Of a DNA stretch of 32,958 bases, positions 8,444-18,239 are shown one piece after another. The notes under the pieces were generated by a model. The model was not told the origin of the DNA and did no database searches. It saw only the letters and a program-made list of their open reading frames with translations. The stretch is taken from NCBI GenBank assembly GCA_025462755.1, contig JAOAPF010000473.1, positions 1-32,958 of the forward strand. The letters run 5' to 3'. Both the position numbers and the translations under genes were made by a program. The stretch comes from Edaphobacter sp. (GTDB lineage Bacteria > Acidobacteriota > Terriglobia > Terriglobales > Acidobacteriaceae). Position 1 is the stretch's first letter; every line of letters begins with the position of its first letter.

Positions 8444-10229
8444 GCAACCAGGCATATTCGCGCCACCGAGACATCCCGTTCTCTCGCTCGCCGTCCGGGC
8501 CGAAGACTCCGCCGCCGCCCGTGAGCAGACGCAGTTCGAGATTCTGGTACGACACATCTTCTACCGCTTCCTGCACAACGAGCTACTAACCTCTGACGAC
8601 GATGAAACCAAGCGTGTGATGCAGATCAGTTGCGCCATCGCCGTCCCAGGCCTGCTCGTCGCACTCTTTCTGTTCCCTGCCTACCATGCCTTTCCCCCGT
8701 ACCCAATGCCGCGGCCATTCTGGGGTCAAGTCGGAGACCACTACTTTTACGTGATGTACGCCTTCGTCGTCATGGGTGCCGCTACGGTCTTTGAGTGGGA
8801 CCTCCTCTTCCCTGATCTCGTGGATGTCTTTGTCCTGTCGGTTCAGCCCATCGCCAACCGGCATGTTTTTTTTGCGAGAGTGCTGGCGCTCGCGATCTTT
8901 CTCGGTTTGGTATTGTTCGGCACCAGCATTCTCGGCATTCTCTTCCTGCCTTTAGTCGCTGAGTTGTCTAATTTTCTCTGTCACCTTCTAGCACATTCCA
9001 CGGCTGTTTTCGCATGTGGAATGTTCTCGGCCGCCACCTTCCTGGCGCTCCAGGGCATCCTGCTCAACATCGTCGGGGAGAACATCTTTCGACGCATCAC
9101 GCCTCTGCTTCAGGGCGCGTCGATCATGCTCCTGCTCGCCATTCTGCTTCTCCATCCGACAATCTCCAAATCGCTCGAGCCCCTTCTTACTTCCGGCGCC
9201 CCTGCCGTTCGGCTCTTCCCTCCATTCTGGTTTTTGGGCATCTATGAGCGCATCCTCATGGGTCCCTCTGCACCAGCCGTCTTCCATGAGTTCGCAAGCA
9301 TCGGCTGTTACGCGCTTCTCGTGATGCTCGCCTGCGCTGTCCTCACCTATCCGCTCGCCTATCGTCGCAGAGTGCGTCAGCTCATCGAGGGAGGTACTGT
9401 CGTGGACAGGCGAGGCCACACCGCCAGCCCGTTCCAACACATCCTGCAGGCAACCATCCTGCGCCACCCCGCACAACGAGCCATCTTCCATTTCATCAGC
9501 CAGACGATCCTTCGCGCCCAGCGTCAGCGCGTGATGCTGGCGATGTATGGCGGTCTCGGCATCGCCCTCACCCTCTCCGATACGCTGGCCTTCCGTGTCG
9601 GAGAGGGCCACGTACGCCCTGTTCTCCTGGCGAGTGGCGTTCGCTCCGCCATCCCCATAATGGTCTTCTGGACCGTTGCTGGACTCCGCTCAATTCTTAC
9701 AAGCCCAATAGACAGGCGCGGCGCATGGCTCTTTCGCGTCATCATTGGCCGACCCAACGCTGGACATCTTGCAGGCACGAGAATCTGGGTATCTCTTTGG
9801 GCCACGATCATCGGTCTCACAACCGCGATCGTCTTGCACGCCCTCTCGCCTGAAAGCCTTCGCTCACACTTGATCACACTCAACCAGCTTCTTATCGCCG
9901 TCAGCGTCTCTTTTTTACTCGCCGATCTCTTTTTATTTTCCGCGCGCAGCGTCCCCTTCACCGAGTTCCGCAAAAGCTCCATCACCGATCTGCCGCTCGT
10001 TATTGTCCGCTACGTCGTACTCTTTCCTCTCTTCGTAGCGATCCTCGTCCACAACGAGACCTGGATCGAGGCCAGTTCGCGGCACCTCTTCAAAGCTCTC
10101 GTCCTTATTGTCGCAGCGCATCTTCTGCTCCTAAAAACTCATGTTCGATCACTGCTCCAATCCACTTTGGATACACCGCCCGACGAATCTGACGAATTTC
10201 CCCAGCGTCTTGGGCTGAGGGATACTTGA
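8436..10229 (+). CDS. ABC-2-type transporter permease
   Basis: A 597-residue polytopic membrane protein, the partner of the ATPase it overlaps by eight bases. A soluble N-terminus of about 60 residues precedes roughly 11-12 hydrophobic segments; clear ones include LVALFLFPAY, YVMYAFVVMGAATVF, LALAIFLGLVLFGTSILG, SIMLLLAILLLHP, YALLVMLACAVLTYPLAY, IIGLTTAIVLHAL and VSVSFLLADLFLF. A loop of about 100 residues in the middle is rich in Arg and His and is probably cytoplasmic. It is about twice the size of a six-helix ABC-2 permease, as if two half-permeases were joined. I do not recognise a named subfamily. The only start compatible with the length is the ATG inside the ATPase 3' end, which implies translational coupling. 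The gene ends 64 bases before the convergent Lrp gene. Confidence 0.8.
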   Translation: MREQPGIFAPPRHPVLSLAVRAEDSAAAREQTQFEILVRHIFYRFLHNELLTSDDDETKRVMQISCAIAVPGLLVALFLFPAYHAFPPYPMPRPFWGQVGDHYFYVMYAFVVMGAATVFEWDLLFPDLVDVFVLSVQPIANRHVFFARVLALAIFLGLVLFGTSILGILFLPLVAELSNFLCHLLAHSTAVFACGMFSAATFLALQGILLNIVGENIFRRITPLLQGASIMLLLAILLLHPTISKSLEPLLTSGAPAVRLFPPFWFLGIYERILMGPSAPAVFHEFASIGCYALLVMLACAVLTYPLAYRRRVRQLIEGGTVVDRRGHTASPFQHILQATILRHPAQRAIFHFISQTILRAQRQRVMLAMYGGLGIALTLSDTLAFRVGEGHVRPVLLASGVRSAIPIMVFWTVAGLRSILTSPIDRRGAWLFRVIIGRPNAGHLAGTRIWVSLWATIIGLTTAIVLHALSPESLRSHLITLNQLLIAVSVSFLLADLFLFSARSVPFTEFRKSSITDLPLVIVRYVVLFPLFVAILVHNETWIEASSRHLFKALVLIVAAHLLLLKTHVRSLLQSTLDTPPDESDEFPQRLGLRDT

Positions 10230-10293
10230 AGCAACCGGGGCCAAGCAAAACCGCCGCTAGTTTCCAGGTGGCAGCGCTAACGATCTACTGGTA

Positions 10294-10749
10294 TTACGTG
10301 AGAAGCGATACCTGCTTTCTTTCCAGTGGCGTAGAGAGAACCATACTGGTCGTGGGACTGCCATAGGGGAGCAGCTTCTCGATCAGGTCTTCCAGTTGTG
10401 CAACGGATGATAAAACGACTTTCAGTAGAAATGCGTCACCACCGGTGAGGTGATGGCACTCCTGAACGGCATTCAGTGTGGGAAGAAATTTCAGGAATGG
10501 TCGGTACCTGTTCCCATCGCAGGTTAACCGTACAAATGCCGTGATTGAGAATCCCAGCGCCTGCAGATTGATATCCGCGCGGTATCCCCGGATAAGTTGA
10601 AGACTTTCGAGCCTGCGCACACGCTCTGCCGTCGCGGAAGGAGAAAGCTGAATTCTCCGAGCGATCTCTGCTACAGGAACGCGCGCATCGCAGCTAAGTT
10701 CCTGCAATATTTTTCTATCAATCAGATCGGTTCCATTGTGTTGCAGCAT
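10294..10749 (-). CDS. Lrp/AsnC-family transcriptional regulator
   Basis: A 151-residue feast/famine regulator. Residues 8-60 form the AsnC-type HTH (LIDRKILQELSCDARVPVAE, then the recognition stretch LSPSATAERVRRLE). Residues 65-150 form the RAM/AsnC ligand-binding and oligomerisation domain, with VQECHHLTGGDAFLLKVV near the centre. This family usually senses amino acids. It diverges from the histidine-degradation operon, so it is a good candidate for the histidine- or urocanate-responsive regulator of that operon, in place of the GntR-type HutC of many proteobacteria. The assignment is inference from position and family. Start at 10749 agrees with the usual N-terminus of the family. Confidence 0.92.
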   Translation of the reverse strand: MLQHNGTDLIDRKILQELSCDARVPVAEIARRIQLSPSATAERVRRLESLQLIRGYRADINLQALGFSITAFVRLTCDGNRYRPFLKFLPTLNAVQECHHLTGGDAFLLKVVLSSVAQLEDLIEKLLPYGSPTTSMVLSTPLERKQVSLLT

Positions 10750-10813
10750 TGGTTCACCCTATCGAGAGTCAAAACGACCACAAGTTGCGAATGACTGCTA
10801 TGACAGAACAATA

Positions 10814-10828
10814 CCGTATGTTTTACGG
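10814..10828. promoter_or_regulatory. Operator-like dyad in the Lrp-hutH intergenic region
   Basis: CCGTA (10814-10818) and TACGG (10824-10828) form a 15-bp dyad in the 175-base divergent region between the Lrp gene and hutH. Lrp/AsnC proteins often bind 15-bp palindromes. The surrounding sequence is AT-rich. No strong sigma-70 hexamer pair could be assigned for hutH. The dyad could arise by chance. Confidence 0.35.
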
Positions 10829-10924
10829 ATAATATCAACTATTTAGATTGAATCAACGAAAAACTGTAGGAAAAACGGTCGAATCTGCATTTCGATTAGG
10901 CCCCAATTTCCATACCATTATTCC

Positions 10925-12448
10925 ATGATCGATCTCGATGGGTGCTCTCTAACGCTTGAAGAGGTTGTCGCTGCAGCCGAAGGATTCGAACGTGTGCAGA
11001 TTGCTCCCGCAGCTCTCCTCCGCATGCAGGCATCCCGCCGCAGGGTAGAAGCTGCCATGAGCGGCACCACACCTGTCTACGCACTCAACACCGGTGTAGG
11101 GCTTCTCGCAAACATTCGGCTCGACGAAACCGAGATCGAAGCGATGCAAGTGAACCTGATTCGTTCCCACTGCTGTGGAGTCGGTTCTCCCCTCTCGCCT
11201 TCAGTGGTGCGCGGCATGATGTTGATCCGGGCAAACGTCCTGGCGACGGGTCTCTCCGGCATTCGTCCCATCGTCGCTGAGCGTATCTGCGATCTGCTCA
11301 ATCACAAGATCACTCCTGTCATTCCGTCTCGAGGTAGCGTCGGTGCAAGCGGCGATCTCGCTCCTCTGGCTCACATGGCCCTTGCCTTGATCGGCGAGGG
11401 ACAGGCAGAGTATCAGGGCAGCGTTCTGCCCGCTGCGGTCTGTCTCGAACGTGCGGGATTGAAGCCGCTTGTGCTGCTCGGCAAAGAAGGTATCTCGCTC
11501 CTGAACGGAACTCAGGCGATGCTATCCGTCGGCTGCCTCCGGCTGAAAGAGCTCGAGGATCTCTTCTATTCCGCGCAAACGACAGCAGCCTTGAGCGTCG
11601 AGGCTCTGCGTGGAACCGCCGCGGCCTTTGATTCTCGTCTCCATGCGGCCCGGCCGCACCCTGGACAGATACTAAGTGCGAGCCATCTCACCGATCTTTT
11701 GCGCGGGAGCCCGATTCCCAGAACCCACGGCGAGGGCAGCCGCATTCAGGATGCCTATTGCCTGCGCTGCATTCCGCAGGTACATGGTGCCGTGTGGGAC
11801 ACGCTGGCACACGCTCGCAGAGTCTTCGAGATCGAACTGAATAGCGCCACAGACAACCCACTCGTCTTTGAGGATGCGATCGTCTCTGGGGGCAACTTCC
11901 ACGGAGCCCCGCTTGCGCTTGCGCTCGATTATCTCTCGATCGCTCTCTGTCAACTCGCCGGCATCTCAGAACGCCGGACGGAGCGGCTCCTCAATCCAAG
12001 CCTGAACGAAGGTCTTCCTGCATTCCTCGCATCAAAGCCTGGCCTTGAGTCCGGCCTGATGATGGCTCAGGTGACGGCTGCAGCGCTCGTTGCAGAGCTG
12101 CGTGTGCTCGCCAGCCCGGCATCTACAGGTTCAATTCCCACCAGCGGCAATCAGGAAGACTTTGTGAGCATGGGCATGACTTCTGCCCTAAAGCTCGAGC
12201 AAGCCGTTAGTCTTGCCAGAATGGTAGTTGCAATTGAATTGCTGGCCGCGACCCGCGCCTTGGACCTTCGTCGAGACACGAGTACGGTCGCGCTGGAAGA
12301 AGTGAGAGCCCGCTTTCGGGTACGTATTCCGGCGTGGCGAGAAGATTGTGTCCTCTCTCGATGGATGGAAGGTGCGTCGAGTTTTCTAAGAGGCGGTGCT
12401 TTGGGCAAGCATGTCGGAAACGCGGTGCTCGAAGAGGTCGTTCAATGA
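10925..12448 (+). CDS. hutH: Histidine ammonia-lyase (HutH)
   Basis: First step of histidine catabolism: L-histidine to trans-urocanate and ammonia, in the cytoplasm. The 507-residue product has normal length. The residues that form the MIO prosthetic group, Ala141-Ser142-Gly143, are in [23 protein letters not shown] holds the catalytic Tyr52. The later SATDNPLVF and GNFHGAP blocks and the [15 protein letters not shown] region are also conserved. The ATG at 10925 has no Shine-Dalgarno sequence, but the N-terminus [14 protein letters not shown] fits the family, so the start is kept. It heads the hut operon, overlaps hutU by ATGA, and faces the Lrp/AsnC gene. Phenylalanine or tyrosine ammonia-lyase is excluded by the operon. 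Confidence 0.96.
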   Translation: MIDLDGCSLTLEEVVAAAEGFERVQIAPAALLRMQASRRRVEAAMSGTTPVYALNTGVGLLANIRLDETEIEAMQVNLIRSHCCGVGSPLSPSVVRGMMLIRANVLATGLSGIRPIVAERICDLLNHKITPVIPSRGSVGASGDLAPLAHMALALIGEGQAEYQGSVLPAAVCLERAGLKPLVLLGKEGISLLNGTQAMLSVGCLRLKELEDLFYSAQTTAALSVEALRGTAAAFDSRLHAARPHPGQILSASHLTDLLRGSPIPRTHGEGSRIQDAYCLRCIPQVHGAVWDTLAHARRVFEIELNSATDNPLVFEDAIVSGGNFHGAPLALALDYLSIALCQLAGISERRTERLLNPSLNEGLPAFLASKPGLESGLMMAQVTAAALVAELRVLASPASTGSIPTSGNQEDFVSMGMTSALKLEQAVSLARMVVAIELLAATRALDLRRDTSTVALEEVRARFRVRIPAWREDCVLSRWMEGASSFLRGGALGKHVGNAVLEEVVQ

Positions 12449-14103
12449 GCGAACTACATTCCCCAATTCGAGCGGCCCGCGGAAACATGAAAACGGCAAA
12501 AGGATGGATTCAGGAAGCCGCCAAGCGGATGCTGATGAATAATCTCGATCCCGAGGTAGCGGAAAATCCCCAAGAGCTGATCGTGTACGGCGGCAGAGGC
12601 AAAGCGGCGCGCAATTGGGAGTGCTATCACACCATCATTGAAACACTGGAGCGTCTCGGCAATGAGCAAACCCTTCTGGTGCAATCAGGCAAAGCAGTCG
12701 GGGTCCTCAATACCCACCGACTGGCACCTCGAGTGCTAATCGCAAATTCAAACCTGGTGCCTCGCTGGGCGACATGGGAAGAGTTCGACAGACTCGATGC
12801 CGCGGGGTTAATGATGTACGGCCAGATGACCGCCGGATCCTGGATTTACATCGGCACGCAAGGGATACTGCAGGGGACGTACGAGACCTTTCGCGGCGCG
12901 GCAAAAAAGTATTTTAATGACACGCTTGCCGGGACGATCACCGTCACCGCGGGCCTCGGTGGCATGGGCGGCGCACAGCCCCTTGCGATCAAATTGGCCG
13001 GAGGGGCGAGCATCTGTGTCGAGGTCGACCCGAAACGAATTCAACGCCGCCTCGAGACACGCTACCTCGACATGGCCACCAACTCGCTGGACGAGGCGAT
13101 CAAGTTGGCCCAGTTTGCAAAGGCGCAGCGCAAGGCGGTCTCGATCGGCCTGACAGGCAACGCGGCGGAGTTGCTGCCAGAGATGGTGAAGCGGGACTTT
13201 ATCCCTGATCTTGTCACAGATCAGACGAGTTCCCACGATCCGATGTGGGGATACATTCCACTTGCACCCGCTGATGAAGATCTCAACGCGCTCCGCTCAG
13301 AGCAGCCGCAGGCTTACTCCGAGCGGGTACAAACTTCCATCGCACAACATGTGCAGGCAATTCTCGAGATGCAACGCCGCGGCGCCATCGCCTTCGATTA
13401 CGGCAACAACCTGCGCACTCAGGCAAAGATCGCCGGCCTTACCGATGCTTTTTCCTATCCAGGCTTCGTCCCAGCGTTCATTCGCGATTCATTTTGTGAA
13501 GGCCGCGGTCCCTTTCGCTGGGTCGCTTTGTCAGGAGATCCCGCCGACATCGCCAAAACAGATGAAGCCATGTTGAAGCTCTTTCCAGAAGATGCGCGCC
13601 TGCAACAATGGCTTACCTTCGCCGGAAAGGAGGTCGCCTTTCAAGGACTTCCCGCTCGCATCTGCTGGCTAGGCTACCGTGAGCGTGACCGCGCAGGGCT
13701 GCTCTTCAATCAGATGGTACGAGATGGCCAACTCAGCGCCCCAATCGTGATCGGCAGGGATCATCTCGACGCAGGTTCGGTCGCGAGCCCGTTCCGTGAG
13801 ACTGAAGGAATGCTCGATAGTTCAGACGCTGTCTCTGATTGGGCGCTCCTAAATTTCGCAACTGGAATCGCCAGCGGGGCCGCCTGGATGAGCTTTCATC
13901 ACGGCGGCGGCGTAGGTATGGGATACAGTCAGCACGCGGGTCTGGTCGCGGTCGCCGACGGCAGCGACGAGGCGGAGCAACGCCTGCAGATGTGCCTGAC
14001 CAACGACCCCGCGATGGGTGTGATTCGTCATGCCGATGCCGGATACGAATTGGCCCGAACCGTCGCGGAGAAACGCGGCCTCGATATGCCGAGCATCAAA
14101 TGA
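12445..14103 (+). CDS. hutU: Urocanate hydratase (HutU)
   Basis: Second step: urocanate plus water to 4-imidazolone-5-propanoate, with tightly bound NAD+. The 552-residue product is close to the standard length of about 555. It has the NAD-binding [11 protein letters not shown] at 48-58, [29 protein letters not shown] and the urocanase signature [10 protein letters not shown]; the signature cysteine is Cys407. The frame extends 111 bases into hutH, but family similarity begins near the ATG at 12445, which overlaps the hutH stop as ATGA. The 3' end overlaps hutI in the same way, so all steps are likely made from one mRNA by coupled translation. Confidence 0.97.
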   Translation: MSELHSPIRAARGNMKTAKGWIQEAAKRMLMNNLDPEVAENPQELIVYGGRGKAARNWECYHTIIETLERLGNEQTLLVQSGKAVGVLNTHRLAPRVLIANSNLVPRWATWEEFDRLDAAGLMMYGQMTAGSWIYIGTQGILQGTYETFRGAAKKYFNDTLAGTITVTAGLGGMGGAQPLAIKLAGGASICVEVDPKRIQRRLETRYLDMATNSLDEAIKLAQFAKAQRKAVSIGLTGNAAELLPEMVKRDFIPDLVTDQTSSHDPMWGYIPLAPADEDLNALRSEQPQAYSERVQTSIAQHVQAILEMQRRGAIAFDYGNNLRTQAKIAGLTDAFSYPGFVPAFIRDSFCEGRGPFRWVALSGDPADIAKTDEAMLKLFPEDARLQQWLTFAGKEVAFQGLPARICWLGYRERDRAGLLFNQMVRDGQLSAPIVIGRDHLDAGSVASPFRETEGMLDSSDAVSDWALLNFATGIASGAAWMSFHHGGGVGMGYSQHAGLVAVADGSDEAEQRLQMCLTNDPAMGVIRHADAGYELARTVAEKRGLDMPSIK

Positions 14104-15323
14104 AAGCAGACCTCCTCATCAAGGGCATATCGCAACTGGTTACCGCCGAAGGCGCCGGCCCAAAGCACGGCCGCACTATGCGCGAGCTGAAGATAATGGA
14201 GCAGGCGGCGATCGCCATCTCCGGCGGCGTCATCGGTTGGACAGGAAGAGAGTCTGAGTGGGAGGGCGAGGCGGAGGCAATCGTTGAAGCAGGTGGACGC
14301 GCGGTTGTTTCTGGGCTAGTTGACCCACATACCCATGCTGTATGGGCAGGAGATCGACTAGCTGACTTCGAGGCCCGAACATCCGGTTCGATCTATGAGG
14401 AGATTCTCGCCGCAGGTGGCGGCATACGAAGCACGATTCGCGCCACTGCAGCCGCATCGCGGGATGATCTGGTGGCACTGGCGAGATCTCGGATCGACTG
14501 CCTGATCGCATCCGGAGCGACCACCATCGAGGTCAAATCCGGCTATGGATTTACACCTGAAGCGGAACTCGCGATGCTCGAAGCTATCCAGGCTCTTTCG
14601 GCAGTCTCGCCGGCCCGAATCGTACCGACTCTGCTCATCCACATACCTCCTGCGATCGCGACCGAGCGCTCCAGCTACATGTCACAAGTAGGTGAGGAGC
14701 TGATCCCCGAAGTGGCCAGGCGTCAGTTGGCGACAGCCGTCGATATTTTCGTTGAAAAAGAAGCCTGGCAAGTCGCTGAGGCGGAGACGTTGTTCCATCT
14801 GGCAAAACAGCATGGCCTCGCAATCAAGCTGCATAGTGATCAATTCCATAGGATCGGCGGAGTGGAGCTCGGGATCCGCCTTGGTGCTCTAAGTGTCGAT
14901 CATCTGGAAGCCTCTGGCCCCGAGCAGATTGCGAAAATTGCAGCAAGCTCCACGATCGCGACAATTCTGCCAGGTGTTTCGCTTCACCTGGGAATACCCT
15001 CTGCGCCAGGCCGCAAACTGATCGATGCTGGAGCCGCAGTCGCTGTTGGAACCGATCTCAATCCAGGCTCAAGCCCAGTATTTTCCACCTCCACCGCATT
15101 GGCCTTATCTGTCCGCCTCAACGGCCTCACCGTAGAAGAGGCGTTCGTCGCGGGGACGGTAAATGCTGCTTGCGCCCTTGGCCTCAAAGATGCGGGCCGC
15201 TTGGAGGCGGGATGTACCGCAGATTTCCTCGTGCTTCAGAGTAGCGACTGGCGCGATCTCGTCTATACGCTGGGAGCAAACCCGGTTCGGGACGTCTGGA
15301 TAGGCGGTAAAAAAGCCAGATGA
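14100..15323 (+). CDS. hutI: Imidazolonepropionase (HutI)
   Basis: Third step: hydrolysis of 4-imidazolone-5-propanoate to N-formimidoyl-L-glutamate by a metal-dependent amidohydrolase. The 407 residues match the family. The metal-binding HxH is His77 and His79 in [12 protein letters not shown], followed by [18 protein letters not shown] and the conserved [21 protein letters not shown] and TDLNPGS blocks. The frame is open for 261 bases upstream inside hutU. The true start is the ATG at 14100 overlapping the hutU stop (ATGA), since [13 protein letters not shown] is the usual amidohydrolase beginning. It overlaps hutF by the same four bases. Confidence 0.97.
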   Translation: MKADLLIKGISQLVTAEGAGPKHGRTMRELKIMEQAAIAISGGVIGWTGRESEWEGEAEAIVEAGGRAVVSGLVDPHTHAVWAGDRLADFEARTSGSIYEEILAAGGGIRSTIRATAAASRDDLVALARSRIDCLIASGATTIEVKSGYGFTPEAELAMLEAIQALSAVSPARIVPTLLIHIPPAIATERSSYMSQVGEELIPEVARRQLATAVDIFVEKEAWQVAEAETLFHLAKQHGLAIKLHSDQFHRIGGVELGIRLGALSVDHLEASGPEQIAKIAASSTIATILPGVSLHLGIPSAPGRKLIDAGAAVAVGTDLNPGSSPVFSTSTALALSVRLNGLTVEEAFVAGTVNAACALGLKDAGRLEAGCTADFLVLQSSDWRDLVYTLGANPVRDVWIGGKKAR

Positions 15324-16726
15324 GAAACACAATCTACAGACCGGAACTGCTCTATGCGGATGGTGGGTTTATTGCCAACGGCGAAGTTCTGGTTAGCGAA
15401 GACGGCCAATTCTTGGAAGCTCCCCAAGGCGTGGACAAACCATCAACGCAAATTGTTGACCTTCCGGGAAAAGCACTCCTCCCCGGCTTCGTGAATGTTC
15501 ATTCTCACTCTTTTCAGCGGCTCATTCGAGGCAAATCGGAATCGAGAATCGTCAGCGGCAAAGATTTCTGGTCATGGCGCGGAACGATGTACCACGCCGC
15601 CAGTCAGCTCGAACCGCAAGACGTCTTTGACGTCGCCCGCATGGCATTCCTCGAGATGGTTCTTGCAGGAACGACAACAGTAGGCGAGTTTCACTATCTG
15701 CATAACGCGCCCAACGGCGAGCCCTACGACGATCCAAATCTGCTGTCCAAGCAAGTCATCGCTGCTGCCCAATCCGTGGGCATTCGAATCGTTCTGCTGC
15801 GAACGGCATATCTTCGCTCCGGACACGAACTGCCGCAGGATCCTGGCCAAATCCGCTGCTTCGAGTCCACAAGCGCATTTCTAAAAAACATGAGCACGCT
15901 CATCCACGACTGTTCCACAACACCATCTGAAGTACGCTTTGGCGTTGCACCTCACAGCGTTCGGGCTGTGCCCCTCGCCGATCTGAAAAAGATCGCCGCA
16001 TGGAGCAGAGCGAACAACCTTCCTCTTCACATGCATGTCGCGGAACAGATCGCAGAAAATGCAGCATGTGTTCGCGAGTACGGCTCGACTCCGGTACAGC
16101 TCCTCAGTCGGGAAAAGCTTCTCGGCCCTGACTTCACTACGGTGCACGCGATCCACATCAGCACAGACGAAATTGCAATGCTTGCCGAGGCCAACGCGAC
16201 CATATGTTCGTGCCCGACAACCGAACGCAATCTGGGCGACGGCATCATCGCCGCCGACCACGTAATGGCAGCAGGCATTCGCATCGGCCTTGGATCAGAC
16301 AGCCAAGCCCAGATCGATCCCCTCGAAGATGCTCGCGAGCTCGAATATCACCTTCGGCTGGAACAGCAGAAGCGCGCCATCCTCGATCCAATCACAGCTC
16401 AGACACTGGCATCGCGACTCTTCGACTGCACAACCGTTCACGGCGCCCGTGCGCTGGCAATACCCGGCGGAACATTGACCCCGGGCTCATTCGCCGATTT
16501 CTTCACCGTTGATTTGAATGACGTGTCCATCGCCGGTCATTCGCCAGAAGATCTATTGCCGATCATCGTCTTCGCACTCAACCGGTCGGCCATTCGCGAC
16601 GTTGTTGTCAACGGACGATTCATCCTCCATGACGAGAAGCACGTGCTCCAGGATGAAATCGTTTCCCGCTATAAGGAAACTCATCGCAAGGTCTGGCAGA
16701 ACACCCGGAGGAGCGATTCTTCCTGA
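15320..16726 (+). CDS. hutF: Formimidoylglutamate deiminase (HutF)
   Basis: Amidohydrolase-superfamily enzyme that converts N-formimidoyl-L-glutamate to N-formyl-L-glutamate and ammonia, the first half of the five-step hut route. It is 468 residues. The metal pair His61 and His63 is in VNVHSHSFQR, with FHYLHN at 124-129, PLHMHVAEQ, and a late LGSDSQAQIDPLE with the metal-binding Asp. The VGEFHYLHN block is typical of HutF rather than of guanine or chlorohydrolase relatives. It starts inside the hutI stop (ATGA) and closes the operon. A formylglutamate deformylase (HutG/HutG2), normally needed to finish the route, is not found downstream here. Confidence 0.93.
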   Translation: MRNTIYRPELLYADGGFIANGEVLVSEDGQFLEAPQGVDKPSTQIVDLPGKALLPGFVNVHSHSFQRLIRGKSESRIVSGKDFWSWRGTMYHAASQLEPQDVFDVARMAFLEMVLAGTTTVGEFHYLHNAPNGEPYDDPNLLSKQVIAAAQSVGIRIVLLRTAYLRSGHELPQDPGQIRCFESTSAFLKNMSTLIHDCSTTPSEVRFGVAPHSVRAVPLADLKKIAAWSRANNLPLHMHVAEQIAENAACVREYGSTPVQLLSREKLLGPDFTTVHAIHISTDEIAMLAEANATICSCPTTERNLGDGIIAADHVMAAGIRIGLGSDSQAQIDPLEDARELEYHLRLEQQKRAILDPITAQTLASRLFDCTTVHGARALAIPGGTLTPGSFADFFTVDLNDVSIAGHSPEDLLPIIVFALNRSAIRDVVVNGRFILHDEKHVLQDEIVSRYKETHRKVWQNTRRSDSS

Positions 16727-16854
16727 AGGCGGTACTATTCTGCGTCGCTAACCGTCTGCTGTTGCGCCGCTTAGGCGAACCTCAAAACCTCGCCATCGGA
16801 TTAGCTTTTCCTTCTCCCCGAATCGGCGTATGGTATCGGCAAGGAGACCGCGCC

Positions 16855-17730
16855 ATGCTGAGGAGAGACTTTCTTCGCCGATCTGCCAGGACGTTGGGCG
16901 CAGCACTTCTCACGAAAACCGCCGTTGCCCGAGCCGCTCTGCTCGAGCCAGATCCTCTACCTCAGAAATTCACCGCTCAGGATGAAGTAGTCCTCGGACA
17001 CACCGGCATTCGTACCAGCCGTCTGGCCATGGGAACCGGCACAGTCGGCTTCGGGGGCGGCTCCAATCAGACCCGGCTGGGCACCTCGCCTTTCACCAAT
17101 CTTCTCCTTAACGGTTACAACGAAAATGGTCTGCGCTTCTTCGATTCAGCGGATTCCTACGGCAGCCACCCTTACGTTGCTGCGGCCCTGAAACAGCTCC
17201 CACGCGACAAGGTTACCGTTCTCACAAAAACTGACACTCGAGATCCCGCCGGCGTCCGTGCCGACCTTGACCGCTTCCGGAGAGAGCTCGGGGTCGACCA
17301 TATCGACATCGTTCTCATCCACTGCGTCACCGAAAGCGACTGGACGACGCGTTATCGCGGTGTCATGGACGTCCTGTCCGAGGCCAAGCAGAAGGGCGTC
17401 ATTCGAGCCCACGGTGTCTCGTGTCACAGCCTTCCGGCCCTGCGCGCTGCTGCCGCTTCTCCGTGGGTCGAAGTGGATCTCGTCCGACTCAATCCAATCG
17501 GCTCCCATATGGACGCAGACCCCGAAGTCGTTATCGGCGTAATCAAGCAAATGCGAGCCCAAGGCAAAGGCATCATTGGCATGAAGATTTTGGGCCAGGG
17601 AGACCTCCGTAGTCGTCCCTCGGAGGCGATCCGATACGCACTCGGTACGGGCGTACTGGATGCCTTCACCATCGGCGCCGAATCGCAGAAAGAACAAAAT
17701 AACCTGATCCAGCGCATAGCCGCCGCTTGA
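16855..17730 (+). CDS. Aldo/keto reductase with a Tat-like signal
   Basis: A 291-residue oxidoreductase of the aldo/keto reductase fold. Homology blocks are VLGHTGIRTSRLAMGTGTVG, the catalytic Asp97 and Tyr102 in FFDSADSYG, VTVLTKTDTRDP with the catalytic Lys, and the strand IDIVLIHCVT with the active-site His. NADPH is the likely cofactor. The N-terminus MLRRDFLRRSARTLG followed by a hydrophobic stretch looks like a twin-arginine export signal, so the enzyme may act in the periplasm. AAGGAG at 16841-16846 fixes the start at 16855; the longer open frame upstream has no homology. It is 128 bases after hutF in the same direction, and membership in that operon is uncertain. Substrate unknown. 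Confidence 0.85.
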   Translation: MLRRDFLRRSARTLGAALLTKTAVARAALLEPDPLPQKFTAQDEVVLGHTGIRTSRLAMGTGTVGFGGGSNQTRLGTSPFTNLLLNGYNENGLRFFDSADSYGSHPYVAAALKQLPRDKVTVLTKTDTRDPAGVRADLDRFRRELGVDHIDIVLIHCVTESDWTTRYRGVMDVLSEAKQKGVIRAHGVSCHSLPALRAAAASPWVEVDLVRLNPIGSHMDADPEVVIGVIKQMRAQGKGIIGMKILGQGDLRSRPSEAIRYALGTGVLDAFTIGAESQKEQNNLIQRIAAA

Positions 17731-17787
17731 ACAAGTTCCTTCAGAAAGAAGTGTTCGCAATCGCGCACGGAACCAGCAGGCTCGGGG

Positions 17788-18183
17788 CTACTCGCCTGCC
17801 TTGGCGGCCAATGTTTCGACGACTGCGATATTCTGCACCAAGTCTTCCGGTAGGCCGTGCCGCTCCTGTAGGTATGCCGCGCTGTTGTAAGAAATCCAAA
17901 CCTTCCCCCCGCCGTCTTCCGAGACCAGAATCTTAAGCGGGAGATCGATAGCGATACTTGGAGCGGCCAGCATCAGTGGAGTGCCGGCCTTGGGACTTCC
18001 GAAGATCAGCAGTTTTGTGGGATGCATGTTCATTCCCGCCTTTTCCGCTTCGCCGCTGTGGTCGATCAGCGCGAACAGCGTCACACCCTCCGCCGCCAGA
18101 ATACCCTTGAGTCTTTCCACCGTCTGCTCTACCGAGTGGTTGGTGGGTATATCGATAATTCCATTGTCTCTGCCGATTGCCAT
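17788..18183 (-). CDS. DUF302 family protein
   Basis: A small 131-residue protein that matches DUF302 in pattern: HSVEQTVERLKGILAAEGVT, then FALIDHSGEAEKAGM, PTKLLIFGSPKAGTPLM and the LPLKILVSEDGGGKVWISYN strand-loop. The fold is thought to resemble small ligand-binding dimers; the biochemical role is not established. AGGAG lies seven bases before the ATG at 18183, so this start is preferred over the Met two codons earlier or a longer frame. No signal peptide is seen, so it is likely cytoplasmic. It converges on the aldo/keto reductase with 57 bases between them. The next DNA upstream of its start is the RND pseudogene. Confidence 0.85.
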   Translation of the reverse strand: MAIGRDNGIIDIPTNHSVEQTVERLKGILAAEGVTLFALIDHSGEAEKAGMNMHPTKLLIFGSPKAGTPLMLAAPSIAIDLPLKILVSEDGGGKVWISYNSAAYLQERHGLPEDLVQNIAVVETLAAKAGE

Positions 18184-18239
18184 AATCATCTCCTTACAGG
18201 CCACACTTGCCACAGTACCACCGGTTCGGCGCACTGAAC

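Noticed and set aside
8988-9611. Minus-strand open frame of 207 codons opposite the permease
   Set aside because: Charged low-complexity antisense of a hydrophobic gene; no start signal.
17775-17803. GCAGGC...GCCTGC hairpin between the aldo/keto reductase and DUF302 genes as a bidirectional terminator
   Set aside because: Only a 6-bp stem, partly inside the DUF302 coding end, with no T run on either side.
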